Assembly (NCBI RefSeq): GCF_019320115.1
Contig: NC_089591.1
Coordinates: 23,662,502 to 23,726,501 of the forward strand
DNA length: 64,000 nucleotides
Origin: Miscanthus floridulus
Lineage: Eukaryota; Streptophyta; Magnoliopsida; Poales; Poaceae
Direction: 5' to 3'
Both the position numbers and the translations under genes were made by a program. Numbering within the stretch: the stretch's first letter is position 1; each line of letters begins with the position of its first letter. Under the pieces are notes generated by a model. That model did not search any database and had not been told where the DNA came from. It worked only from the letters and a program-made list of their open reading frames with translations. Of the stretch, positions 23,368 to 34,465 are shown piece by piece.

Positions 23368-24129
23368 TCTGTAATAGGCGATATTTAGCAGATAATTTTC
23401 CTATCTTGGCACCATGTGCATTACTTTTGTTTATGCTTGCTTTTCCCCCACGGATGATACGCATTGTACCGGCTTTTACTCTTCTGAATCTATTTTCGCA
23501 CCAGCAGTGATACCTTTCTGGTATCGGCTATTAGAGCTATCAGTCGAGCGAATTTGTCATTGAGTATTAATCCAAACATTAGGGTAATATTCCTTCAAAT
23601 ATTCCCTATTGATCTGCTGAATCCTTCTCCTCCTCCCAGCGTCTCCAAAATGTACTAGGCCGTGCAATGCCTGAGCCGATAAGGTTTCCCCTGATTAGGC
23701 GACCATACCGACTATCTCACTTTTTGGTCATCATAAGTGTGTCTTTGAGAGCATTTGCTAGATCAGCTGGAGAAGTCAATAGCTTGTGGGAGCTGATGTC
23801 ATTTAACTAGAAATGCCTGAGAGTGACCCATGGTGCCTCAGACTCGAGATCTACATGTCATCGCGGATCTTGTGTAGAACTGATCATATTCTCCGTTGTT
23901 TACTCATGCCTCCTTCTTCGCCTAAAGAGCCGATTTGATATAGCCGATCCAGGCCCTTGGTTTAACCAAGTCTGAAAACACTAGCTTTTATTAAGAGAAC
24001 CCTTTGATTTCCTGCCTTTTAGTTGCTCAGTGCTGTATTTCCATTGACATTAGCGAAGTGGTGCTTCGCCTCCTATTAATTGCGGTTGCCTTTTGCGTGT
24101 CCCGAGGCATCCGTCCCTTCACTTCATGT

Positions 24130-25089
24130 CTTCAAATACCAGTTGAATGTCTTTCACCTCGAACACATCTCCATCCACAACTATTCCTTTGATCTTCTCC
24201 GCCTACCGAAACCCTATAGCGGTTAGATCTAATCATTCTTCATGGCTGGCGAAGATAACCGAGGCAAGCACGCGGCAGAGGAAATCCCAGAAGAGAATAT
24301 GTCGATGAATCATCGCCTCTAGCGCATTAGGTGAGATTGACATTTCTTGTTCATGATGATGAACAGTTCTGATCCGCCTATAGGTTTGTTGTGAATGACA
24401 GTCTCCATCCTCTTCCTAGGGCCAGCAGGCCCTCTGATACCGCATCTTCTGTGCTGGCCTCATCGTCGGATTCTTCTGATTCCTACAACTGGCGATGATG
24501 TCCGGTGGTATCTTCACGAGTGGAGGATGGCTCAAAACCATTACTCCGAGGTGACTTGGGAGAACGGCCAACTGGAGATTCGCCTCGGGGTTTCCCAGGC
24601 CACCCTTCATGTAGCTGAGGAGGAGGCCACCGCCGTCTGAGCGCAGCTGGCCGAATCTGATGCCATGGTGGCGGGTAAGATGAATCCCATGAAGGCTTCT
24701 TACTCTGACTTCTATTATCTTCATCTTGACTGTCTTCTTGTTCTTGTGATTATCAGCCCTAACAGCACAGTTGGAATCTCTCCAACTAGCGGTGAACGCG
24801 GCCATAGACACTGTCAATGCCCGGGGTTCCTCCATCGACACTCGTCTCTAGGACGTCCCAGGTCCACGTTCGAGAGATCGCCCTCCATGGCGTTCATCAT
24901 AGTGTGGTGGTGGCGCTGATCGCAGCACAAGTCCGAACTGGGTACGAGCTTCACGCCATGGAAATAGGTTTCCCAATGGGCGATGGCCCTGAGGAGCATG
25001 AGGACTTGCTTGAAGAATTCACCGTGGCAGTAGAGGCCATAGTAGATAGCACATCCGCTCAGGATGTGGTGAACAAGGTCTTCGATTAG
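24130..25089 (+). pseudogene. Antisense extra gene, copy B (function unknown)
   Basis: A diverged tandem copy of the unit at 22505-23367, stops 1722 bases apart. The ATG at 24242 opens MAGEDNRGKHAAEE. Exon 1 ends at a GTGAG donor (about 24331). Exon 2 holds WRMAQNHYSEVTWENGQL and AEEEATAV and ends at a GTAAGATG donor (about 24676). Exon 3 starts after TATCAG at 24756. Exon 3 carries LESLQLAVNAAIDTVNARG, then after a one-base shift HVREIALHGVHHSVV and the end DVVNKVFD (TAG 25087-25089). The coiled-coil-like middle and conserved C-terminal block are visible; the function is unknown. It has several stops, so it is not functional as read. Confidence 0.65.
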
Positions 25090-25639
25090 TTTATATTTAA
25101 GATAAATCAATGAATGAAGACTCCTGTTCTTTTTATGACTGTGTTTCAATGTAATGCCTTCATTTATGACCATGAATGCTTCTCGCTCTTTTTGTTTTTG
25201 CTCTATAGGTGATACATATCGTATCGGCTATTACTATCTTTGAAGATGTTTATTTTTTTGAACTAGAGGCGATACCCTCCTGGTACCGGCTATTAGAGCC
25301 GAGAACTGAATCGGCTATCAGATGTTGATCAGACGCCAGGATAATGTCCCTGTAGAACTTCCAATATCAAAGGTCAGACAAGTAATTAACCTAGGTCAAG
25401 CGTCCTATTAAGCGAAATAGAACTTCTCTTAAGAAATTCATTAACTCTAAATCACACTTACACTTTAACTCAGCATTCACATATGTCGGCCTAAAACCCA
25501 TCTCCAAGACTTAATACTCATTTTTCCTTTGATCCAACGACCGATGTGAAGCTGTCACTTTTCACTAAAACAAACTCTCAGAGCTGATTGCCTGCATCGG
25601 CTGTTGGCCTTTATTGCTAATTTTAATAAAGCCTCCTTC
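25090..25639. other. Intergenic segment between antisense copy B and the protease
   Basis: No gene. The stretch 25208-25360 (GGTGATACATATCGTATCGG and following) is homologous to 23450-23600 downstream of copy A. The tandem duplication therefore includes the 3' flank of the antisense unit. Confidence 0.65.
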
Positions 25640-26060
25640 CTATGTCTTGCCTAGAGAAACATTCGAATCTCCTAGTTTCCAAAAGACTGGATCGGCTGTT
25701 GCGATGCTTATGGACTCATCAGCACGAACTAGTTCGACATCATCTCCATGCCATTGAATCAAACACTGATGCATGGTCGACGGTATGCAGCAATTCTCAT
25801 GAATCCAATCACGACCGAGGAGTAAACTATATGATCCTTTCCCATCAATGACAAAGAACGTGGTGAGCAGAGTTTTACTCCTGATTGTCAGTTCGTCATT
25901 TATTGCCCCCTGGGTCTTGGATGTATTTCCTCTGAAGTCTCTAAGCATCATGTCGGTCTCAAGCAAATCTCCTGGTCCCTTGCCAAGCTTATGAAAAGTG
26001 GTTTATGGCATAAGATTGACAGAAGCACCTCTATCCACCAACATCTTGTTCATCGACTTC
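25640..26060 (-). pseudogene. Aspartic protease, Tat-like element
   Basis: The minus strand shows MLVDRGASVNLM (active-site Asp in a DRGA context), a TAA at about 26012, then an open frame (25640-25966) with GKGSYSLLLGRDWIHENCCIPS, a signature of Tat-type plant retropepsins. It processes gag when intact. No RT follows on the 3' side. Confidence 0.75.
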
Positions 26061-27000
26061 CCATCAACAAACCCTTTCATATATAAAGCCTTTAAGTGCC
26101 AATGCTTGACTGGCTTATCAAATATTGCTTGCTGCACAACTATTAACTTAGCAACCATCTCTTCATACTCTGACTCACCTTAGTCTAAATAAACTTCCTG
26201 ATCTGCTGGAGCTCTGAATTCTGATGGTAGCAAAAAAGCCATTTGGATATTAGCCGATGGTTGCCTTATATCAGCTATCTGCTTGGTACACCATACTTGT
26301 GTTTTACCGAGTGCCTAAGCCTGTTCCATGTCTTTGTTCCTTAGGTGCTGCACCCTCCTCTTTTGGCTTCTCATCAAATCTCCTGGGCACCACTGGCCTT
26401 CCTGCCACGTGTATCTTCTTTCAGTGCCTTCCTCTTCATGATCAGCCCAGTCCTGTCCAATGACTCTTTTTCCCAACCGATCATGAACACTTTCATTTTT
26501 TAAGCGCCGGTCCATGTTGTTATGATGATATGCATCTTGAGAATGGATAGACCGGTGGTTGGTTCGAGATTGCCTATACTCCTGATATTGATTACTACAT
26601 TCTGGACAGTTGTGTCTGGTAGGCAACTTCAAACCTTCATTCCAGCAATGTCTAAAGAAGGGACAATTCCAATGTATTTTAGCTTGTTCCCTTTCATACC
26701 TCTCTTCTTCTAATTGATGCTGGTATGCTTGATCTTTTAACCAATGTTGATAATCCTTTTCCTTCTGCTACTGCCATTTATTCAATAGAATCCGAGATGT
26801 GGCCTGTGGCTTTGATGTCTTTGCTTTCGACGTCCTCCTCTGCTCAGTATCAGCTCTTTTGTTTGGCACTGATGTCTTCTAATCTCTCTGTGCTCATCAA
26901 CCGATACTTGCATTTTGGGATCGACTGTCCTAGCTTCTCTCGATTTGGTCGATGTTAGGACCTTGGTTTTTTCTTTGAATAGCCCAGCATCAACCATGTT
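26061..27000 (-). other. Gag-protease spacer of the Tat-like element
   Basis: About 0.9 kb between the zinc-finger part of gag and the protease. On the minus strand it is basic and glutamine/arginine-rich in broken frames. Short plus-strand frames here look accidental. No domain is identified. Confidence 0.5.
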
Positions 27001-28893
27001 CTAATCTCCTGGGAAAGGATTATCATCGACTTTCACCTTTCGAGGTGTATCAAATTTGAGCCTCCCTTGCTGAATAGCTCTCTGTATATGCTGCCTAAAG
27101 ATTCTACATTCATTAGTGGAATGAGAAGTAGCGTTATGGAATTTGCAGAACTTCTTGTTCCTCAACTGATCAGGGGGCAACATGACATGACCATCGGGCA
27201 ACTTGATCTGCCCCTTCTTAAGCAAGAAATCAAAGAGCTTGTCTAATTTTGTAACATCAAAGTCATAACTCTCCTCAACTCCTCTTCCTCAAGGATTTGG
27301 CACCATCACTGTCTTCTTGCCCCAATTCCACTCAGCTACAAGCAACCTCTTCTTCTTCGTCTTCATAGCCGTCATCGACTAAATATGGATCATAAGCTTC
27401 GGCTACTGTGGTGTTCTTCTAGAATCGGGTATCTCTGCGCATACTCTAGAATTGGCTATTAAGCGCTGCTACCCATTGAGCCAATTGTCTCAAGTTGTCA
27501 AACTCTTGTCCTAGCAGCTTTTCTTTCCACATTGGCAGCATTCCTTGGACGGCTAAAGTAGCTAGCTGATCATCGGCCAAGCTCAATGAGAAACACACAT
27601 TCTTAGTCTCTCAGAATCTCTGAAGAAACTCAGTGTCCGATTCATTAGTCCTCTGTCTCATGGTTGTCAAATCAGTTATTTTCTTCTCTCCAGTCCTAGT
27701 GTAAAAATATGTATGAAACTTCTTCTCCAGGTTGGCCCAATTGGCAATAGAGTTGATTGGTAATGACAAGAACCAAGTGAAGGCCAGCCCTGACTAGGGA
27801 CAAGGAGAAGAAATGAACTCGATGGGCTTCCTCAACTGATGCTTCGCCCAATTGTGTAAGATACCGACTGACATGTTCTATTATGCTTGTACCATCTTGA
27901 CTAGTGAACTTGGCGAACTCTAGGAGCCTATAATTTGTAGGAAGAGCGACCAAATCATACCATTCCGAATATGGGTGTTTGTATGAAAAAGTCATTCCTT
28001 TTGGCTTTAGACCGAACTGATTCTTCATCATCTCGGTCACCTTGAGCAGCAACTCGTCAGCTTGCGGATTTGGATTTCTCGGTACTTGCTGACCCATCTA
28101 TGGATTGAAATACTTGCGTGCCTTGATATCCTAGATTTGGTATCATGTGGAGGGTGTTATAATCCGTGCCATAATGATAGCCTTGTGGAATCTCAATCTG
28201 TTGGGTCCTTTGCTGGCTTGCTACTTGAAGTCTCTGATTATAGACATAAGGATCTATATCTCTACGGACCCTTTGAACGGATGGTGCTATCTTCTGAGCC
28301 GATGATGGTATGTGGCCTGATGTGCCAAAATTGATCATTTGGTTTTGACTTTGCCTTGCCGGTTGCTGCACATGCTGTACTGACGATCCAGGATTGTATT
28401 GTATCTGATTTGTAGCAGTACCTGGAGTTTGTTCAGATGAACCTTGAAGTGTTTGGACACCACCATTACCAGTTGGTGCTGCTTCTTGATGACTGGTACC
28501 GACTTGATTAGTCCCTTGGGTTAACGGATCTAGGAATATTATAACAAGTCGATCCAACCTGACCAACTAGAATTCTGTGAATCGCCTCTTTCATGGCGTT
28601 GTGAAACGCGTCAGCGAAAGCTTCATTGCTGCTTGATAGAGCATCACGAACAGACTTGTCTATGGCTTTCGTGAAGAAATGCCTTTCTTCAGCTCTGACT
28701 GTATCTATCTGCCCATGTAGTAGAACTCTTGGTAGTAAAATTTTTGAATAATTGTGCTGTCATGTGTTTCGGTGTAGGATAACAAACACTTCTTCTGAAA
28801 TTCTTCCGTAGCTTTGTTGATGGTATCCTTATCTTCATCAGGCAGGTCTTCATAATGTACCATAAGCATGCTGTCGTTGTTGTGAACCGCCAT
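27001..28893 (-). pseudogene. Gag, Tat-like element
   Basis: The ATG at 28893 lies 13 bases after the primer site (MAVHNNDSMLMVHYEDLPDE). It continues through a frameshift near 28700 into a glutamine-rich linker (28057-28566), the capsid domain (27696-28097, with FAKFTSQDGTSIIEHVSRYL), a frameshift near 27780, and a C-terminal part (27001-27225) with a KFCKFHNATSHSTNECRIF finger-like motif. The finger is a C-x2-H-x5-H-x4-C arrangement rather than the usual CCHC. Three or more frameshifts and stops inactivate it. Confidence 0.82.
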
Positions 28894-28905
28894 GATGATT
28901 GTGGT

Positions 28906-28923
28906 GTCCCACCAGGCGTGCCA
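28906..28923 (-). other. Primer-binding site, Tat-like element
   Basis: The minus strand reads TGGCACGCCTGGTGGGAC shortly after the LTR. This differs from the Met-tRNA type used by the other elements here and implies another tRNA; which one I cannot settle from sequence alone. Confidence 0.6.
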
Positions 28924-28931
28924 GAAACGTG

Positions 28932-30737
28932 TGTCAACACAAAATTTTCGTCCCATGCCGAGGACACACGCAGCAAGCCAGAAGGGTCCTGCTCGATGGA
29001 GCAGATCTACCTAGCTTCAGCGTAGGGGTGGTCGATCCCAGCGCAATCCTTCCGAGGCGTGCTAGTCAATTTGACACTGCAATTGACAAGGAGAGAAAGT
29101 TCATCAGTAATTAAGGGCAGAACTTGTCGGTGTTGCTAGATAGTTCCAAATGTATGGCTGTGAGAGCCGATATGAGAGGGAATCGGCTAAATAGCCAATT
29201 CCAGTATGTTCATGAGAATAAGTCAGTTATAGTTCATGGGGTCGTATGAAGAGAATCGGTTATCATTCAGGATAAACATCATTTAAACAAATATTAATCA
29301 ATGGCAATAAGATATCAATGATGATCAGTCCATACTGAGCCAATGATTACGAGTAACTGAACTCCTTCTTATAAAGAAACAATTCAACATCACTTAATCA
29401 TTTAATAAAGATAAATCTAATAAACATGTTAGATCTCATCTCTCACCATGACCAGTGAGGCATGAGGCAGAATCATACAGGCCATAGAAACAACAATAGA
29501 CTCGACGACCCTAACTCATTACTAATATCAGTGGGGCAAGAGGTAGAATCATGCAAGTCCGTAATACAATAACAAGATCATGGGGCTAACACATCTTTCA
29601 ACTTATCCCTACTTCAATGATCTCGTGATGTGAACTGTTCGTGAAAACATTCGATATCGGCTAAACAACCGATTCAGGTATAGCGCATAGTAAGGTCATG
29701 CCTTCTCAGGAACGGGTCTATCAACCAACGATCCCCACTCCATGGAGCCAACAGTGGGTGAGAGGTAGAATCCCACAGGCTGAGATGACAGGCCATGAAA
29801 TGGTTCTCGCTAACCTGATAGATCTACTCAAGATCGAGCATGCCTTAACCGCACGCTATGCATGATTAAGATTGACAGCAAAACAATCAATAAAAACATA
29901 ACTCATCGCTTAAGATGCAGATTAGATCAGTTCTAGATTAGCAAATGATGAGTTAAACAAGATATAAGGCCAATCTAGGTCAATCTCAATCGGGCAGAGT
30001 GATATTGCTGTAATTAGATAGACAATGAAAGCAATAAGCAATATCGGTAACTTAATGAATCTATCAAAGACTGCCACTCTAAGATAGAGCCGATAACTTG
30101 ACCTTGATCTAATTCGAGCTATGGGGTGTTAGGCAGAATCACACAGGCCATACTTGAATTAGACATGAATCGATAACTAGCTTATACCTAGAGCCGCAGT
30201 GGGGGTCGATCGGATCGATGCAGCCATACGAACAAAGGTATAAACCATGACTGGTACTTACAACAAACAGTGGAGGTCGACCGGATTCAATGCAGCCAGT
30301 ACTTGCCGAAGAACTCGCCAAGATCTACTCTACTCCTACTCCTAAGGGGTGGCCTAGAGCCGAAAAAAGTAATTGACTTGTATTTGATTGATTGGTTCCT
30401 TTTCTACAATAGCTGAGGTTTGGTATTTATACCCAGAGCCTAAAACGAATCCCTACTCGAGCATGACTTAATACAATCTTTGGCATAATGAAAACATTCC
30501 TAATTTAAGATAACTTGGACTCTAATCTTTCCCTTTTTGTAGAGTCCAACACATTTTTGTCCTGGCATCGAGCGTAGCCTCCATCGTTATCTGCTGGCAC
30601 TGTTCGAAGAAAGCCGATTCCTAGATTTTGCATCTGAATCAGCTATTTCTTATCCGCCCTGCAACCGATCCCTTGATGATACGATCCTAGGAGCTTCTAG
30701 GTCCCTCTGACTCTCTTTTCAAATTTTGGTGTAAACA
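28932..30737 (-). repeat. 5' LTR of the gag-protease Tat-like element
   Basis: 1806 bp, colinear with 19870-21594. It carries an additional ~80-bp segment around 29450-29540 lying between two copies of the GAGGCAGAATC module. The shorter LTR probably lost one module by recombination between the repeats. Confidence 0.9.
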
Positions 30738-31369
30738 AGTCCTTATGGAGAGAAACTAGAGCACCCTAAGAAAATGCCAATGCTCTAGCCCCCTTAGGTT
30801 CCATGTTGCTAAAAAGGCGTCTTTTAATAGCATGTTGCATATATCTTTAAGTGTATTCTTTAGTCAACATTAGTTGGAGCAAAATGAGCATGCTACCCAC
30901 ATGCAAAACCCATAGGTATATCAAGGATAGATAATCAATATCAAGGTAGGTAGACTCCAAGTAGTTCATTAACATATGCATCTGAATTGAGATTGCATGA
31001 AAGTGAATAGGTAACAAGGAGCCTCATATTATACTTGCCTTAATTCAATGTATCACTGCTGGTCTTGATCTTCCAAGCGTTGCTCCAGATCACCAACACA
31101 AAACTCACTGTCTACTCGAGATCAAACAACACCACACAGACATCCATACATACATGCATAGCAAGCAAATATAAGCTAATTAGAACAATACACCAAATAG
31201 TAGAAATAGAAGTTAAAAAGGTTTTAAAAATGCTCTACACGACGCTACGAACACACAGACGCGAGAATCACTCAAATCAGAGTTAAAACGGAGAAGTTAT
31301 GAATTAAACAAGATTTCCTTTTGTAAAATAATAGATTAAATCTAACTTCAAATTTTAAAAGTTGAAAAC
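30738..31369 (-). repeat. 5' LTR of the minus Tekay-like element, piece 2
   Basis: It resumes the LTR interrupted at 19869 and matches 11771-12375 of the intact copy. It ends at GTTGAAAAC, directly before the plus-strand LTR at 31370. The remaining ~1.5 kb of U3 is not found in the window. Confidence 0.88.
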
Positions 31370-34275
31370 TGTAACACCCTAAAATTTGCATTCTTTTAAA
31401 ATAGTTAAATTTGATTTATTTATGTTATTATATGTGCATTCAAATATAAGAAAAATAATAATTTTTGTGCAATTAAAATCAATCTTAAGGATAGATACAT
31501 GTTGATGCACTCATGCTGTAGCATTTTCTTTATTGGGTTGAGTGGTTTTGATCCAAAACTCAAAATGATTCCTAAAACTATTTGAAAATGAAGTTGGAAA
31601 TTTTTTTGGAAAAAGAAAAGCCAATTCTTTGTCCCGCCCTCTCTTTCTCTCATTCAGGCCTGCTGGCCCATTTCTCCCACGCCGGCTCGCTCGCCCACCT
31701 TCCCTTCCTTCCCCTTCTCCCCATTCTCTTCCTAGGCCAACCCAATTCGAGCAAGCAACCGCCACCGCCGCACCCTCCCCTCCTTCTCTCCCCACTGACG
31801 CCCTAGGCCCACTTGTCGGTGCCATCCTCTCCCTCCGTTCCCACTTCGCACGCAGACGCAACCGCCGACGCCACACCCACGTCGCGTCAGTGGGAGCAGC
31901 CCTCCCCGTGCCCCAGCCTCTATAAAAGAAGTTGAGCCTATCACCGCTCTCCCTTCTGCTTCCCACCACTCCACTCTCGCATTCGCCCGAGCACGTGGAA
32001 GTCGCAACCGCAGCGCCAGTGGTCCGCCGTCCTCCCTTCATCTCTACCTCCGATCTTCACCATGGTGAGTTTCGCCGTGCTCTCCTCTATCTCCCCGACC
32101 TTTTTCCCATGGCAAATGGTGGCTAGTATGACCATTTTCGAGTGCACCGGCGAGCTCTCACCACCGGCCATGGCCACCACCACGTCGGTCGTGTCCTCTG
32201 GCTGCGTTCTTGGCCTAGGCGAGATCGCCTTCACCTCCTCTCTCTCCCTCGGCGCCCTCGGTTCATCGAACCGTGGCCCAAAGGCCTTGTTTCCTCGCTC
32301 GCCGATGCCTCCTCGCCATAGGCCATGGTGTCCCGCCCTGTTGGAGCACTGGTCCAGCCGCTAGTTTTACCCTCTCCCCCTTTCTCCTAATCTGAGCCGT
32401 CCATCCTTGATCCAATAGCCCATGATGGCCGATACCCCTTCACATGGCAGAATTGCTTAAGAGCCCCTTGGCTTTATTCTTTTTACACCCTGCAATCCTC
32501 GGCCAGATAAAAATCCTGATTTTTCTGATTTATTTAAATTCAAAAATAGTTCATTCTATTTATAGAAATGTCACTGCATTGTTTTGCTTATAAAATTGTC
32601 GTTTTAGCTCCGAATCGACCCATTCAAATTTCGTTAGGTTCATAATTAAGTTCTCTACATGTTAATACCACTGTCAAACATGTTTGTAACATTTAAATTT
32701 TGAGGTTAGATTTAATTAAATAAATTGCTATAGGAAACCCCATTTTAATTCATAACTTTCGTGTTTTAGTTCTGTTTTTCGTGAACTTCGCGTCTATGTG
32801 ATCGTAGAGAGACATAGATTCTTTTTAAGAACCTTTTTATCTTGTTTTTATGCCCTGGTGTACTGTTCTAATCCCATAATTGTTTGCTTTGCATGAATGC
32901 CTTTGGAATGCTTGTATGTTGCTTCGTTGGTCGAGTTCAGACGGTGAGGAGAACGTTGGAGACCAAGAGTTTGTTTGACGACCAGCAGGAGCAGCCCGAG
33001 TTCATTGAGCAAGGCAAGTATAGCATGGGATCTACCTTGATGTCCCATTCACCATTTATTAATTTCTCATTTGCATGTGTCTAATTTTGATAGCCATAAG
33101 GACATCCTAGTGATTGAGTATCCTGTTTCCTTGTCTCCTACGGGTTATATGCATATGGGTAGTTTGCTAGCACTCAATGTAACTGTACATGATCAACATA
33201 ATGACTAGTGGTTCTATAGAATGAAAAGGTAAAATTTTCTTTTAAACAACTGAATTATTTGGCAAAGGAGCAAATGACTTTTGATCATGATGCTCTTGGC
33301 CCTCCATAAGGACTTATCTGTCGGTAAAAGCTAGGATGGATAGTGCAACCGTGAGGGTCACATGGCTCTTACTTTAGCTCAGTAATAGGACCTTTTCTAG
33401 CTTGTTAGAGGTTACCTTTATGGTGCAAAAGGGGCTTGCCACATTGGATATAGGGCTGCCTCTGTTCCTATGTGTATATCCGCGATGGAGATGTGTCATA
33501 GGAAAGGGGGGTCCCTACATCTACCTATCGAGGAAACCTAGCAGCCCTAACTTGTTAGAGAAACCTATGAAATGGCTTCATAGTGTACCCCGCCCACTCA
33601 CATTGGCAGTGTTATGGGAGTAATTAACCCGGGCATATGTGAATCATGACTCATGATGAAAGTGCACAACCGCTGCAGAGTGTTACAAACTGTTATAACA
33701 GCCGTGCTCACTGGTCACGAGTGGCCCAGAAAACTCACAGAATAAATGGTTACTTATTTTTGTTCATTTATGATGTTCTATGGAGATAATATGATTCAAT
33801 GCCTTCGGATATCTGAATCATGTGGGTTTAATTGGATCTTAAGCATAACTTGATAATAGTTGATGATAAAATCTTGACTTACTAAAAGTGCTAATTGCAG
33901 TAAACCAGAGTCACCCTTTTTGAGCTTTCATAACCCCATGTTATCTTGTTAAGTACGGGAAGTACTTACGCTTGTTTACTTTCAATATTGGATAAAAATC
34001 CCGGATGGGTAACAGATGTCAACGGATATGAGGAGTTTCTAGAGGACTTTTAGGCTTGTGGTCAACCAGTTGACCGTCCCTATGTTGGAGCTACTACAAG
34101 AGAGCTACCTTTTTATTTTCCGCTGTGTTGTGTAAGACTATGTGATGGTATTAATCATGATGTAAGATACACCGTGATGATACTTTTTGTAATTTGTCAA
34201 CTTATGTGTGTGACTGATCCCTAGGCACACATGAGTTTTGTACATTCAATTTTATCCTTAAAATTGGGTGTGATA
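31370..34275 (+). repeat. 5' LTR of the plus Tekay-like element
   Basis: 2906 bp from TGTAACACCC to GGGTGTGATA (usual end CA mutated to TA). A TATAAAAG box lies at 31921-31928 in a GC-rich promoter-like region. Open frames on both strands at 31511-32364 reflect that GC-rich composition, not genes. Confidence 0.9.
31921..31928 (+). promoter_or_regulatory. TATA box of the plus Tekay-like LTR
   Basis: TATAAAAG lies about 550 bases into the LTR and is conserved at 41111-41118 in the 3' LTR. Confidence 0.65.
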
Positions 34276-34278
34276 AAT

Positions 34279-34290
34279 TGGTATCAAAGC
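34279..34290 (+). other. Primer-binding site, plus Tekay-like element
   Basis: TGGTATCAAAGC differs from the initiator-Met complement by one base (G to A). Confidence 0.82.
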
Positions 34291-34465
34291 ATGTTGACTG
34301 TAAGACGCAAGCCTAGTTAGAGATGGTCATTTTACCATCTTTGCTCCACTGGTTTCATGCTTACTGTCTCATTCTTGTTATTTTATTAAAATATCTATGC
34401 TTTTCATACCTTAATCTATTATATAAAGTTGTTGATTCTAATTCTATCTTACTCTAAATCTATAG

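Larger units (their letters stand above)
19870..30737 (-). mobile_element. Minus-strand gag-protease-only Tat-like Gypsy element with antisense genes
   Basis: A 10.9-kb element inserted in the 5' LTR of the minus Tekay-like element. On the minus strand: 5' LTR (30737-28932), primer site (28923-28906), gag (28893-27001), protease (about 26060-25640), then a 4-kb region without RT, RNase H or integrase, a polypurine tract (21613-21595) and 3' LTR (21594-19870). The 4-kb region instead holds two plus-strand, gene-like units (22505-23367, 24130-25089). Gag phrases such as YSEWYDLVALPTNYR and a VDRGASVNLM protease loop suggest the Tat branch of plant Gypsy elements. It needs polymerase from elsewhere. 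Confidence 0.85.
10822..31369 (-). mobile_element. Minus-strand Tekay-like Gypsy retrotransposon, 5' LTR interrupted and truncated
   Basis: On the minus strand the order is 5' LTR (pieces 31369-30738 and 19869-18921), Met-tRNA primer site (18906-18917), gag, protease, RT, RNase H, integrase with chromodomain-like tail, polypurine tract (13895-13910) and 3' LTR (13894-10822). The 5' LTR was split by the element at 19870-30737. It stops at 31369, where a plus-strand element of the same lineage begins. About 1.5 kb of its U3 end, matching 12376-13894 of the other LTR, is missing. The chromodomain-type C-terminus and ~3 kb LTRs suggest the Tekay/Del branch of chromoviruses. Confidence 0.87.

Noticed and set aside
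24416..24841. 141-codon minus-strand frame as retroelement coding sequence
   Set aside because: It overlaps the plus-strand unit whose phrases are conserved in a second copy, and it has no Gypsy pol motif.
31511..32364. Overlapping frames on both strands near 31.5-32.4 kb and again at 40.7-41.6 kb
   Set aside because: They lie in a GC-rich part of the Tekay-like LTR around its TATA box, are repeated in both LTRs, and shift frame between the copies.
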